Below are positions 1-9,151 of a stretch of 9,659 nucleotides of DNA, in pieces. The stretch spans positions 1 through 9,659 of the forward strand of contig JAITXQ010000052.1 in assembly GCA_031284675.1 (NCBI GenBank). Direction: 5' to 3'. The stretch comes from Rickettsiales bacterium (GTDB lineage Bacteria > Pseudomonadota > Alphaproteobacteria > Rickettsiales > Anaplasmataceae). Numbering within the stretch: the stretch's first letter is position 1; every line of letters starts with the position of its first letter. The position numbers and the translations under genes were made by a program. The notes beneath the pieces are model-generated. The model ran no database searches. It saw nothing but the letters and a program-made list of their open reading frames with translations, and was not told where the DNA came from.

Positions 1-27
1 ACAAAACAGTTTTGTTATATCTTCCAT
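1..27 (-). CDS. Transposase, N-terminal 9 codons only (cut by window edge)
   Basis: On the minus strand an ATG at 27-25 opens the frame MEDITKLFC and leaves the window. The same nine codons occur at 9631-9657 in the right-hand copy. A GAGG motif stands six bases upstream in the right copy; here the leader differs only at position 30, next to the start codon. The identical start and leader in two copies argue that this is the real transposase start. An IS982-like family is suggested by the pattern at the N-terminus, but nine residues are too few to be sure. Confidence 0.5.
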
Positions 28-123
28 GGGTAACCTCATCTATTTTTTTTGTATTTGTTGAGTTTACCCTACTCTCCTGCCTTTTCTATTCTCTTTTTAA
101 TCCAGAATTAGCGTTATTAAGGA
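1..123 (-). mobile_element. Insertion sequence, 5' end (left copy, runs off window)
   Basis: This is the outer end and leader of an insertion sequence whose transposase points out of the window to the left. Positions 1-115 are the reverse complement of 9543-9657 with a single difference at position 30; after one inserted base (116) the match continues through TTAAGGA to 123. Identity then stops abruptly, so the element boundary is probably near 123. The opposite copy at the right edge shows the same leader, ribosome binding site and transposase start. The family is only guessed: the first residues MEDITKLFC resemble the start of IS982-type transposases. The remaining element, its far terminal repeat and any target duplication lie outside the window. 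Confidence 0.75.
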
Positions 124-189
124 AGCGTTTTCAACATTATTACGGTCAGATTACAAAGTTGCTGTATAGCTACAAAGACCACTCCTGTC

Positions 190-212
190 ATTCCAGCGCA
201 CAGCGCTGGAAT
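190..212. repeat. Perfect palindrome, 10-bp stem with ACA loop
   Basis: ATTCCAGCGC (190-199) and GCGCTGGAAT (203-212) form a perfect G+C-rich stem in otherwise A+T-rich DNA. It lies 43 bp past the gyrB stop codon. Palindromes with this ATTCCAGC/GCTGGAAT core are a familiar dispersed repeat in Wolbachia genomes. No T run follows the stem on the gyrB strand, so it is not a classical intrinsic terminator, though as RNA it could protect the gyrB 3' end. Confidence 0.7.
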
Positions 213-255
213 CTAAAGTCAAGCCATATGCTGCTTGCTTTGGACACTTTTAAAC

Positions 256-2652
<2,397 letters not shown>

Positions 2653-2755
2653 TCATTTATAAATGTTAATTAATGTTATATTCAAATATACTAGTTAGCA
2701 ACGTTTTTAAACTGACCTTACTCAGAGAAAGTGAAAAGAAAAAGTAATTACAACC

Positions 2756-2784
2756 TTGAACACACAAAACTTTAAGCATATACC
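2756..2784 (+). promoter_or_regulatory. Weak candidate promoter for the secretin gene
   Basis: TTGAAC (2756-2761) and TATACC (2779-2784) are separated by 17 bp and each matches four of six sigma-70 consensus bases. It points towards the secretin gene and would give a leader of roughly 135 nt. In such A+T-rich DNA matches of this quality are common, so this is a tentative call. Confidence 0.2.
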
Positions 2785-2892
2785 TAATCGCAAATTAGAA
2801 GACGTAGCAATAGAAAATGTGGGTCAAGCTAATATACGACAATTATCTGCTGGATGAAAACGAAATTAAATACATTTTTAATATTTTTATAG

Positions 2893-2912
2893 AAATCTAT
2901 TAGCATAGATTT
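2893..2912 (+). promoter_or_regulatory. Hairpin just upstream of the secretin start
   Basis: AAATCTAT (2893-2900) and ATAGATTT (2905-2912) pair perfectly around a TAGC loop. The hairpin ends 14 bases before the chosen ATG (2927) and overlaps a possible in-frame TTG start (2912-2914). It occupies the place where a ribosome binding site would be, and no purine-rich site is visible there. It may restrain translation, or the position may be chance. Confidence 0.35.
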
Positions 2913-2926
2913 TGTATGCTGTTCTA

Positions 2927-4453
2927 ATGGCTATTTTTAAATGCTTAATGCTACTTTTTATTATTTCTTGCACACACCTACCTACTAAGCAACATCTTAC
3001 TAACATGGACAGCGAAGATTATCATCACGATGTAAGTGAGCACGATTATTCGTTGCAACAATATAAGAACAGCACCTCCCTTTTGGAGAGTAATGAACCA
3101 GCAGTACCAGAAATTATGCCTTTACCAATAGAGTTTCCTGACCTCACGACCAGTAGTCAGCTTATTTCTATTAATATTAGTGAAGAAGTATCAGTAAAGG
3201 ATTTGCTGATTGAGATAGGAAAACTTTCTGACATTAACTTGGATATAGATCCAAAAATATCAGGTAATATTATTTTAAAGCTAAAAGATAAGAATATAAA
3301 TGAAGTAATTCAAAGTATAGCTGATAGCGCCAAACTGCGTTATTCAATGAGTAATGGTGTAATTAGAATTGAGCAGGATCTGCCATATGCACAAAATTAT
3401 TATGTAGACTTTATTAATATTCAACATTCTGCTCAAAGCAGTTTTGTCATTGGTAACAGTATTACTAACAGTGATGGGAGGAACGCTGACAGGGACTCTA
3501 ATAATGTTATGAAGTCTCAATATAGTAGTGATTTATGGCATTCATTAGAAAAAGGCTTGAATGCAATAATGGATGTTAACGGGGTGGATGATGGCGAATT
3601 CCTTTCATCTAACAGAGAAACTGGTGTTATTATTTTAAATGCTAGAAAAAACATCCATAAAGCTGTTAAAGAATATATTAATAAGGTTAAAAAGTTAGCG
3701 TCTTCTCAAGTAATGATAGAGGCAAAGATAGTTGAAGTTGTGTTAGACGACAAATACCTTTCTGGCATCAGCTTAAATGATTTACATGACGGAACCAAAT
3801 CTATAATGAATCAAGATAATTCCATTATTAATCTAGCAATGAACTTTGGTGCAAGTGGTTTAGGGGATTTAGTAAAAAATTTAGATAAATTTGGCACTTC
3901 AACCGTGATTTCAAGTCCCAGAATACATGCTATAAATAATCAGCAAGCGATGATCTCATTTACTAAAAATCATGTTTATTTTACTTCCGATATACAAAAA
4001 GACACTAGAAATTCCAATCAGACCTTAACTACCAAGATGAATAGCGTTCCAATAGGTGTTGTGCTAATAATCCACCCAAGTATTAACATTGATACTAGTG
4101 AAATATTCATGGATATACACCCAACTTTATCAAGAATTAACGGCTACACTAAAGATCCAAATATAGAGTACATTGCACAGCAGAGTAAAACGAAATTAAA
4201 TAGCAACATTCCGATTGTTGAAATCAAAGAAATGAACTCTATGTTAAAAATCAAGAGTGGTGAAATTATGGTAATCGGCGGGCTTATAGAGCATAGAGAA
4301 GATAAGCAAAGCTTTAAAGCTACATTACATCAGAAGTCAAAAAGGCTAGCAGATAACATGAGAACAGTAGAAACCATCATCTTTTTAAAAGCAATAATCG
4401 TACCAACGTTTGGTTTGTTAGACAGAAAAGATAAGAATTTATATATATATTAA
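2927..4453 (+). CDS. Lipoprotein secretin of the PilQ/MshL (type II/IV pilus) family
   Basis: A probable outer-membrane secretin, the multimeric ring through which type II secretion or type IV pilus systems pass substrate or fibre. From the ATG at 2927 it is 508 residues. The start reads as a lipoprotein signal: a hydrophobic stretch ends in the lipobox IISC with the acylated cysteine at 15. An in-frame TTG at 2912 would add five residues and suits the signal less well. An STN/N0-like domain spans about 82-150 (VKDLLIEIGKLSDINLDIDP). The secretin core runs from about 255 to 490, with QVMIEAKIVEVVL, TVISSPRIHAINNQQAMISF, GVVLIIHPSI and the signature MLKIKSGEIMVIGGLI. The order, and the wording around NSNIPIVEIKE, is closest to MshL/PilN-type pilus secretins. 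No pilotin, ATPase or pilin genes are nearby. Residues 21-75 are a polar linker. Confidence 0.85.
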   Translation: MAIFKCLMLLFIISCTHLPTKQHLTNMDSEDYHHDVSEHDYSLQQYKNSTSLLESNEPAVPEIMPLPIEFPDLTTSSQLISINISEEVSVKDLLIEIGKLSDINLDIDPKISGNIILKLKDKNINEVIQSIADSAKLRYSMSNGVIRIEQDLPYAQNYYVDFINIQHSAQSSFVIGNSITNSDGRNADRDSNNVMKSQYSSDLWHSLEKGLNAIMDVNGVDDGEFLSSNRETGVIILNARKNIHKAVKEYINKVKKLASSQVMIEAKIVEVVLDDKYLSGISLNDLHDGTKSIMNQDNSIINLAMNFGASGLGDLVKNLDKFGTSTVISSPRIHAINNQQAMISFTKNHVYFTSDIQKDTRNSNQTLTTKMNSVPIGVVLIIHPSINIDTSEIFMDIHPTLSRINGYTKDPNIEYIAQQSKTKLNSNIPIVEIKEMNSMLKIKSGEIMVIGGLIEHREDKQSFKATLHQKSKRLADNMRTVETIIFLKAIIVPTFGLLDRKDKNLYIY

Positions 4454-4460
4454 ATAATTA

Positions 4461-5435
4461 CTAAAAATTAAATATCAAACCAACTTCAATATTGTGAGTG
4501 GATATGTCATCTGCAATAGGTACCGGAATGCTAAAGTAACGATAACCGAGGAAGGTTTTAACTTCTGGGATTATTAAATAATCAACACCAAGTTTTACTT
4601 GATAAGCAAACCAAGGAACATTCAGTGGCATTAAATTTTGGGGTGATCCATTAATCTTTTTTAGTCTAAAAACTGTTGGTCCTATACCAAGACCAATGTA
4701 CGGAGCAAATTGTGTATCTTGAATACTGGGGTTATAATAGAAGTTTAACAAAAATGCGAATATACCAGCTGATCTATCAAATATCGGAGGAGAGTCACCA
4801 TTTTTAATGTTGATTTTAGAATACATGGCTTCAAAATCAACTCGGCCATTTTCTCCAGCATAGTAACCTAAAGATATACTGCTAAGCCACTGGAAATCAA
4901 CCGTACCATTAAAATCCAGAATTTTCTCAATTTCTCTTGTTGCTATATTTTTCATGATAATGTTAATGTAATGATCCTCTTCGATCAAGCTTAGGATTCT
5001 TTTTCCTATTGCTTGTATACCCTTCACAAATGTTTCTGAATTATCATGATATGTCTTACCACCATTAGCACTAACGTAAAAATCAAGTTTTTTTGATTGT
5101 TCTTTTGTGGGTTGATTATTATCAGCTTGATCTGCAATGCTTGGCCACATATTTTTCTGATCAGCTACTTGGACAACAGAAAGTTGTCCAATAGGACTAT
5201 TTTCAGGTTTTTGATATTTTAAATCCTCTGTTAGTATTTTTTTCTCAGTAACCTCTTCAGAATGCATTACATCTTCATTATTGTCCGTTTCTAGTTTTAA
5301 GAGTTGTGCTCCAATAACTTGTTCAATGTGTGCATAATTACCGATATAAGCAATAAAAAAATAGACACATGAAATTAAAATCAAAAATAAAGTAATAGAT
5401 CTTTTAGTTATCACAAATGAACCCATAATTATCAT
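4461..5435 (-). CDS. Outer-membrane surface antigen, Msp2/P44/Wsp-like beta-barrel
   Basis: Predicted surface protein of the Anaplasmataceae antigen family (Surface_Ag_2 type). The 324 residues have three parts: a basic N-terminus (K11, R12) with a hydrophobic segment at about 13-32; a charged, low-complexity linker at 33-115; and a beta-barrel-like region from 116, opening with LDFYVSANGGKTYHDN. Alternating strands include LSSISLGYYAGENGRVDFEA, IFAFLLNFYYNP, FAPYIGLGIGPTVF, FAYQVKLGVDYLII and VKTFLGYRYFSI, and the protein ends VGLIFNF with the terminal phenylalanine typical of outer-membrane barrels. FAPYIGLGIG and the GVDY-GYRYF spacing are characteristic of this family. No clear signal-peptidase site ends the hydrophobic segment, so it may stay anchored. 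A second ATG at codon 4 is an alternative start; neither has a good ribosome binding site. It follows mtaB by 45 bp on the same strand and may be cotranscribed with it. Confidence 0.75.
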   Translation of the reverse strand: MIIMGSFVITKRSITLFLILISCVYFFIAYIGNYAHIEQVIGAQLLKLETDNNEDVMHSEEVTEKKILTEDLKYQKPENSPIGQLSVVQVADQKNMWPSIADQADNNQPTKEQSKKLDFYVSANGGKTYHDNSETFVKGIQAIGKRILSLIEEDHYINIIMKNIATREIEKILDFNGTVDFQWLSSISLGYYAGENGRVDFEAMYSKINIKNGDSPPIFDRSAGIFAFLLNFYYNPSIQDTQFAPYIGLGIGPTVFRLKKINGSPQNLMPLNVPWFAYQVKLGVDYLIIPEVKTFLGYRYFSIPVPIADDISTHNIEVGLIFNF

Positions 5436-5480
5436 TTATAGTATAACTATCATATCATATATTTCTTTAATGTACAAAAA

Positions 5481-6716
5481 TTAAGAAAGAATATTTCCAA
5501 TTAAATAATTATTCTCTACTCCTGTAACATTAACTTTCACAATACTTTTAGCTTGAGCTCTTGATTCAAGCTTTACTAGTGCAAAATTTTCTGCTCTTCC
5601 AATATGATTTTGTTCAACCAGAACACTCTGCTCGGTGCCGACCAAAGATTGATAAAAACTGCTCATCATTTCTTTATTCATTTCCCTTAGATATTTTACC
5701 CGTTCTTTGCGCACACTTTCTGGTACTTGTGGCATTCGTGCAGCAGGTGTGTTCTTCCGCTTTGAATATGGAAAAGCATGTAGGTAAACTACATTCGCTT
5801 CCTTTAGTAGATTCACTGTATCCTGAAACATTTCATCAGTTTCTGTTGGAAATCCAGCAATGATATCAGCACCAAATGCTATATTAGGTCTAAAGCCCTT
5901 CATCCTATGACAAAATTCTATCACTTGTTCTCTATTATGACGACGCTTCATTCTTTTTAAGATTAAATTATTACCAGATTGTAGACTCAAGTGTAAATGA
6001 GGCATAAGTCTTGGCTCATTAGCTATTAAGTCCATTAATTCGTCGTCAACTTCAGCAACGTCAATAGAAGAAAGTCTAAGTCTTTTTAACTCTGGTATAT
6101 CTTTTAAAACTCTTTTGGTCATTGAACCAAGTGAGGGCTCACCAAACAAATCTGTACCAAAATCTGTAATATCAACCCCTGTAAACACTACTTCTTGATA
6201 TCCATTTCCTATAAAAATCTTAATTTGCTCTATAATATTGTTTATTGACACAGATCGATTATCCCCTCTTGCCTCAGTAATTGAGCAAAACGTGCAGCTA
6301 TGATTACAACCATTTTGGACTTCAATAAATGCTCTTGATTTGCCTTCAAATTTATTAATTAGAACAGGTTCTGACTTGCTTACTTGGTTATCGCTGACTA
6401 ATATTTTATTATTATTTAGTAAGTAATTTTCAGTTTTTAGCTTATCTTGATTGCCCAACACTTTACTTACACCAGAAATGTTACTGTAGATTTCAGGATC
6501 TAATTGAACGGCACAGCCAACCACAATAATTTCTTTACTTGGGTCATTTTTATAGATCTTACGTATTTTTTGCTTTACTTGGCGTTCTGCTTCGTTTGTC
6601 ACTGCACAGCTGTGCACCACAACAACATTTTTTCTCTTTGCTTTTTTCAATGCTTCTTTGATTAACTCGCTCTCGTAAAAATTTAGACGACAACCAAACG
6701 TTATTACTTCATTCAT
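5481..6716 (-). CDS. mtaB: tRNA t6A37 methylthiotransferase MtaB (MiaB-like radical SAM enzyme)
   Basis: Predicted cytoplasmic enzyme that adds a methylthio group to t6A at position 37 of tRNAs reading ANN codons, using two [4Fe-4S] clusters and S-adenosylmethionine. From the chosen start it has 411 residues. The N-terminal UPF0004 domain carries the cluster cysteines C9 (TFGCRLN), C37 (HSCAVTNEA) and C68 (VVGCAVQ). The radical-SAM domain has C137, C141 and C144 in NGCNHSCTFCSI, followed by LRLSSIDV, HLHLSLQSG and FGADIIAGFPTET. A TRAM-like tail covers about 350-411. The frame is open further upstream to a GTG at 6773 and an ATG at 6764, but the 19 extra residues (MQKMYKILVLCVKK...) are not family-like, whereas MNEVITFGCRLN matches the usual MtaB start. 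Distinguishing MtaB from MiaB rests on overall resemblance (GCRLNFYESE, SCAVTNEA) and the absence of a MiaB-type start. Confidence 0.88.
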   Translation of the reverse strand: MNEVITFGCRLNFYESELIKEALKKAKRKNVVVVHSCAVTNEAERQVKQKIRKIYKNDPSKEIIVVGCAVQLDPEIYSNISGVSKVLGNQDKLKTENYLLNNNKILVSDNQVSKSEPVLINKFEGKSRAFIEVQNGCNHSCTFCSITEARGDNRSVSINNIIEQIKIFIGNGYQEVVFTGVDITDFGTDLFGEPSLGSMTKRVLKDIPELKRLRLSSIDVAEVDDELMDLIANEPRLMPHLHLSLQSGNNLILKRMKRRHNREQVIEFCHRMKGFRPNIAFGADIIAGFPTETDEMFQDTVNLLKEANVVYLHAFPYSKRKNTPAARMPQVPESVRKERVKYLREMNKEMMSSFYQSLVGTEQSVLVEQNHIGRAENFALVKLESRAQAKSIVKVNVTGVENNYLIGNILS

Positions 6717-6864
6717 GCTAACATTTTTTACTTTTTTTACACACAATACGAGTATTTTATACATCTTTTGCACGTAGTACTAGAAAATGAAGTTTAAAAT
6801 AAATATTTTCATGTTATATTATTACTAAATTATATTACAAGGATTAGCTGAATAGGAGCAACCG

Positions 6865-7470
6865 ATGGTGCAACAAGAAATGGTAACAATTAATGCAGAA
6901 TTACGTGATGTAACAAAAGCGATGTATTCTCTAAGGAAGAAAGGAGGCGTCCTTGGAATCATATATGGGAAAGGCCACGATAATGTAAATTTAACATTGT
7001 CTGCAAAGGAATTCACGAAGCAATATAAGTCGGGGTCTCTTTCTGCACATTTGATAGAACTGAATATTTCGGGCAAAAAAGAATATGCTCTTGTTCGTGA
7101 TATTCAATGGCATGTAGTGAAGGATACTGTGCAACATGTCGATTTTCAATTTGTTGATAAAGGCAGTGAAATTAAAATAGACATACCTTTATCATTTGTG
7201 AATGAAAGTAAAGCTCCAGGAATTAAATTAGGTGGAGTGCTTAATGTTTTATGTCGTTCTATTGCTGTTAAATGCTCTCCTGACAAAATACCTCAGGCTA
7301 TAGAAGTTGATTTATCTGGTAAAATGATTGGCCAATCTATACATATCAATGATGTAAAATTACCAGAAGGTGTTAAGTTTGTAGCTCATGAAGAAGAAAA
7401 TTTTACCATTGCTACAATTTCTGCTGCTGATAGTGATGTTGAAGAGCCTAAAGCAGAAACGGGAGAATAG
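6865..7470 (+). CDS. rplY: 50S ribosomal protein L25 (Ctc type)
   Basis: Large-subunit protein that binds 5S rRNA. The 201 residues fit the long, two-domain TL5/Ctc form rather than the short enterobacterial L25. The N-terminal RNA-binding domain covers about 8-96, with LRKKGGVLGIIYGKG (23-37), ALVRDIQWHVVKDTVQHVDF (75-94) and similar conserved runs. The C-terminal beta domain follows from about 100 (IPLSFVNESKAPGIKLGGVL, LSGKMIGQSIHINDVKLPEG), and a short acidic tail ends it. The start is supported by AGGAG at 6854-6858, six bases before the ATG. It is the first gene of a pair with pth, whose GTG shares the last base of the rplY stop codon, so translational coupling is likely. It is divergent from mtaB. 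Confidence 0.95.
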   Translation: MVQQEMVTINAELRDVTKAMYSLRKKGGVLGIIYGKGHDNVNLTLSAKEFTKQYKSGSLSAHLIELNISGKKEYALVRDIQWHVVKDTVQHVDFQFVDKGSEIKIDIPLSFVNESKAPGIKLGGVLNVLCRSIAVKCSPDKIPQAIEVDLSGKMIGQSIHINDVKLPEGVKFVAHEEENFTIATISAADSDVEEPKAETGE

Positions 7471-8018
7471 TGCATCTGATAGTTGGGCTTGGTAACCCTG
7501 GTGGCCAATATGAGCTAACTTACCATAATATTGGCTTCATCGTTGTTGATGCAATTTGCAAATATTGGAATTTTCAGTCGTTCTCTAAAAAAGCCGATTA
7601 TCTGATAACCTCTGGCATAATTAACGACAATAAAGTTATGTTACTAAAGCCTTACTTATTTATGAACAATTCAGGAGTTCCTGTTGCAAAAATACGAAAC
7701 TTTTACAAATTTTTATTAGATAACGTCATTGTTATACACGATGACGCTGATCTGGAACTCGGAAGAATAAAAATAAAGAAAGGCGGTAGCTCTGCTGGAC
7801 ATAATGGACTTAAATCTATAGATAGCTCTATTGGTAACGATTATTGGCGCTTGAGATTTGGAGTAAGTAGACCTGAAGATCAAAGAAGTCTAGCGGATTA
7901 TGTACTGTCCAAATTTTCAAATTTTGATAATGTTATTCCCTCAGTGGAGAAAATAGCAAAAAATATACACTTAGTGCTACAAGGAGATAATACAGCTTTT
8001 ATCAATTCGATTGCATAA
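7470..8018 (+). CDS. pth: Peptidyl-tRNA hydrolase
   Basis: Cytoplasmic esterase that releases tRNA from peptidyl-tRNAs dropped by the ribosome. At 182 residues it is slightly shorter than the E. coli enzyme. Active-site residues are all visible: N9 in VGLGNPG, the catalytic H19 in TYHNIGF, N66 in FMNNSG, D91 in IHDDADLELG and N112 in GGSSAGHNGLKS. The start is a GTG at 7470 whose first base is the last base of the rplY TAG. GGGAG at 7461-7465 serves as ribosome binding site, and MHLIVGLGNPG matches the family start exactly. The rplY-pth pairing is standard in alphaproteobacteria; ychF, a frequent third member, does not follow here. Confidence 0.97.
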   Translation: MHLIVGLGNPGGQYELTYHNIGFIVVDAICKYWNFQSFSKKADYLITSGIINDNKVMLLKPYLFMNNSGVPVAKIRNFYKFLLDNVIVIHDDADLELGRIKIKKGGSSAGHNGLKSIDSSIGNDYWRLRFGVSRPEDQRSLADYVLSKFSNFDNVIPSVEKIAKNIHLVLQGDNTAFINSIA

Positions 8019-8094
8019 CGTTACAAAGTTGTCTTACACAATTTAAACATCGCTTTATTGTATCGGACTTATTTCGAATATAAATACTTTTACT

Positions 8095-8112
8095 TAATTA
8101 AAATTTTAATTA
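8095..8112. repeat. Perfect 18-bp A+T palindrome between pth and the ankyrin gene
   Basis: TAATTAAAATTTTAATTA is fully self-complementary and lies 76 bp past the pth stop and 74 bp before the ankyrin start. It could be an operator or part of a bidirectional terminator. All-A+T palindromes arise easily in this composition, so function is uncertain. Nothing else recognisable was found between 8019 and 8186. Confidence 0.35.
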
Positions 8113-8186
8113 TTATCAACATTATATTAATGAAAACTTAATAATAATCCTTAATAATATATGAATTAATATGTTCGCAATTTCGT

Positions 8187-8945
8187 ATGACAGAGGAAAC
8201 AGAAAAGTATTCTCTTAGAATAGGCGCACAAGAAATAAGGCTAAGTTTAGAAGAACTTGGAGATCCTAATTATATGTCAGATTTGCTTTCTGATATTATA
8301 GAAGAAGAAAAAGAATGGGTAAGAAATTGTCAATTAGATAAAATTACACAATTAGAGGTAATTGAGAAATTAGCTAGTTTAAAAGTAAGGCTTGATATAC
8401 ATAATCAAAATGGACATACTTCCTTATACATTGCAATTCGGAAGTGTAATATTGAAGTTGTAGAATTACTGATAAAGTGTGGTGCAAACGTCAATGATAA
8501 TTATGAACGCAATCGTACACCGCTGCACATTGCCATCGGACGTAAACAATTAGAAATAGCGAAATTGCTGATAAAAAATGGGGCAAATGTTAATGCAAAA
8601 ACAAAAATCAATGGCAAAGATGGTTTAATACCAATGCACTTTGCAGTGTTTGCAGATACGCCGGAATTTATAGAATTACTAAGCAACAATGGTGCAATGA
8701 TTAATGAAAGAGAAAGCACCGAAGGATATACTCCTCTCCTCCTTGCTGCTTTATATAGTAATCAAAGTATAATACAAGCTTTAATTGATAAGGGGCAAAA
8801 TATCGAAGATGTAGATAATAATGGGCATACAGCTCTATTTTTAGCTATTAGGCAGTGCACTAAAACGGAAGATGATAGCAGAATAGAAGTTATCAAGTAT
8901 TTAATAAACGAACTCAAAGCAGATATAAATAGACTTCTTGCATAA
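8187..8945 (+). CDS. Ankyrin-repeat protein, 3' end replaced by an inserted element
   Basis: Predicted 252-residue protein built from about five ankyrin repeats, a protein-binding fold that Wolbachia encodes in large numbers and that is often suspected of acting on host targets. Repeats start near residues 76 (GHTSLYIAIRKCNIEVVELL), 110 (RTPLHIAIGRKQLEIAKLLI), 147 (LIPMHFAVF), 180 (GYTPLLLAALYSNQ) and 213 (GHTALFLAIRQ); the fifth is longer, with an acidic insert (KTEDDSR). Residues 1-70 are an acidic, probably helical region without ankyrin pattern and no signal peptide. The last four codons (RLLA) and the TAA lie in the terminal repeat of the element at 8932-9402. Without it the frame would continue NDKINYISLK to a TGA at 9434-9436, giving 258 residues. 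No clear ribosome binding site precedes the ATG. The partner protein cannot be told from sequence. Confidence 0.88.
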   Translation: MTEETEKYSLRIGAQEIRLSLEELGDPNYMSDLLSDIIEEEKEWVRNCQLDKITQLEVIEKLASLKVRLDIHNQNGHTSLYIAIRKCNIEVVELLIKCGANVNDNYERNRTPLHIAIGRKQLEIAKLLIKNGANVNAKTKINGKDGLIPMHFAVFADTPEFIELLSNNGAMINERESTEGYTPLLLAALYSNQSIIQALIDKGQNIEDVDNNGHTALFLAIRQCTKTEDDSRIEVIKYLINELKADINRLLA

Positions 8946-8984
8946 CAAACTTTTAGCAGCGTGTTGATGAAACGAAGAAATTAC

Positions 8985-9012
8985 TTGACAAACTCCGCCA
9001 GCCCCTTATCAT
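8985..9012 (+). promoter_or_regulatory. Near-consensus sigma-70 promoter inside the MITE-like element
   Basis: TTGACA (8985-8990) is a full -35 match, and TATCAT (9007-9012) matches five of six -10 bases, with a 16-bp spacer. Transcription would begin near 9019 and read through the small hydrophobic frame and the structured repeats towards the right edge. This is the best promoter match seen in the window. Confidence 0.5.
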
Positions 9013-9151
9013 GAAACTGAAGCTATTTCATTTAACTTCGCAATCTATGCAGATTAAAACGACAAGAAAACTTGTATTTGGTGTACTATGCTTAATTTTT
9101 TGCACTATGTGCACCTCATATCTTTATAATTCTAGGTTTTTACCTATATAA
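9011..9151 (+). CDS. Possible small single-span membrane peptide (46 or 34 aa)
   Basis: A short frame of 46 codons from the ATG at 9011, or 34 from the ATG at 9047, ends at TAA 9149-9151. The peptide has a basic stretch (QIKTTRK), one hydrophobic segment of about 19 residues (LVFGVLCLIFCTMCTSYLY) with three cysteines, and a short polar tail (NSRFLPI). If the promoter at 8985-9012 is used, the first ATG lies before the transcript start and the second ATG must serve. No ribosome binding site is seen at either. The frame is open back to a TAG at 8954-8956 and reads VDETKKLLDKL there, so it could also be the remnant of a longer gene. Function is unknown. Confidence 0.3.
   Translation: MKLKLFHLTSQSMQIKTTRKLVFGVLCLIFCTMCTSYLYNSRFLPI

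Noticed and set aside
5561..5863. Plus-strand frame of 100 codons
   Set aside because: Antisense shadow of the mtaB C-terminal region, with no start signal or recognisable domain.
6717..6773. Upstream extension of mtaB to GTG 6773 or ATG 6764
   Set aside because: The 19 extra residues do not fit the family, while the ATG at 6716 places the first cluster cysteine at the usual distance from the start.
6825..7076. Minus-strand frame of 83 codons over the rplY start
   Set aside because: Shadow of the well-supported rplY frame.
8011..8019. TTGCATAAC at the pth stop, shared with the terminal repeat of the MITE-like element
   Set aside because: Only nine bases match, and the pth C-terminus and reading frame look normal, so chance is the simpler explanation.
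8501..8719. Minus-strand frame of 72 codons inside the ankyrin gene
   Set aside because: Shadow produced by the repeated ankyrin codons; no independent support.
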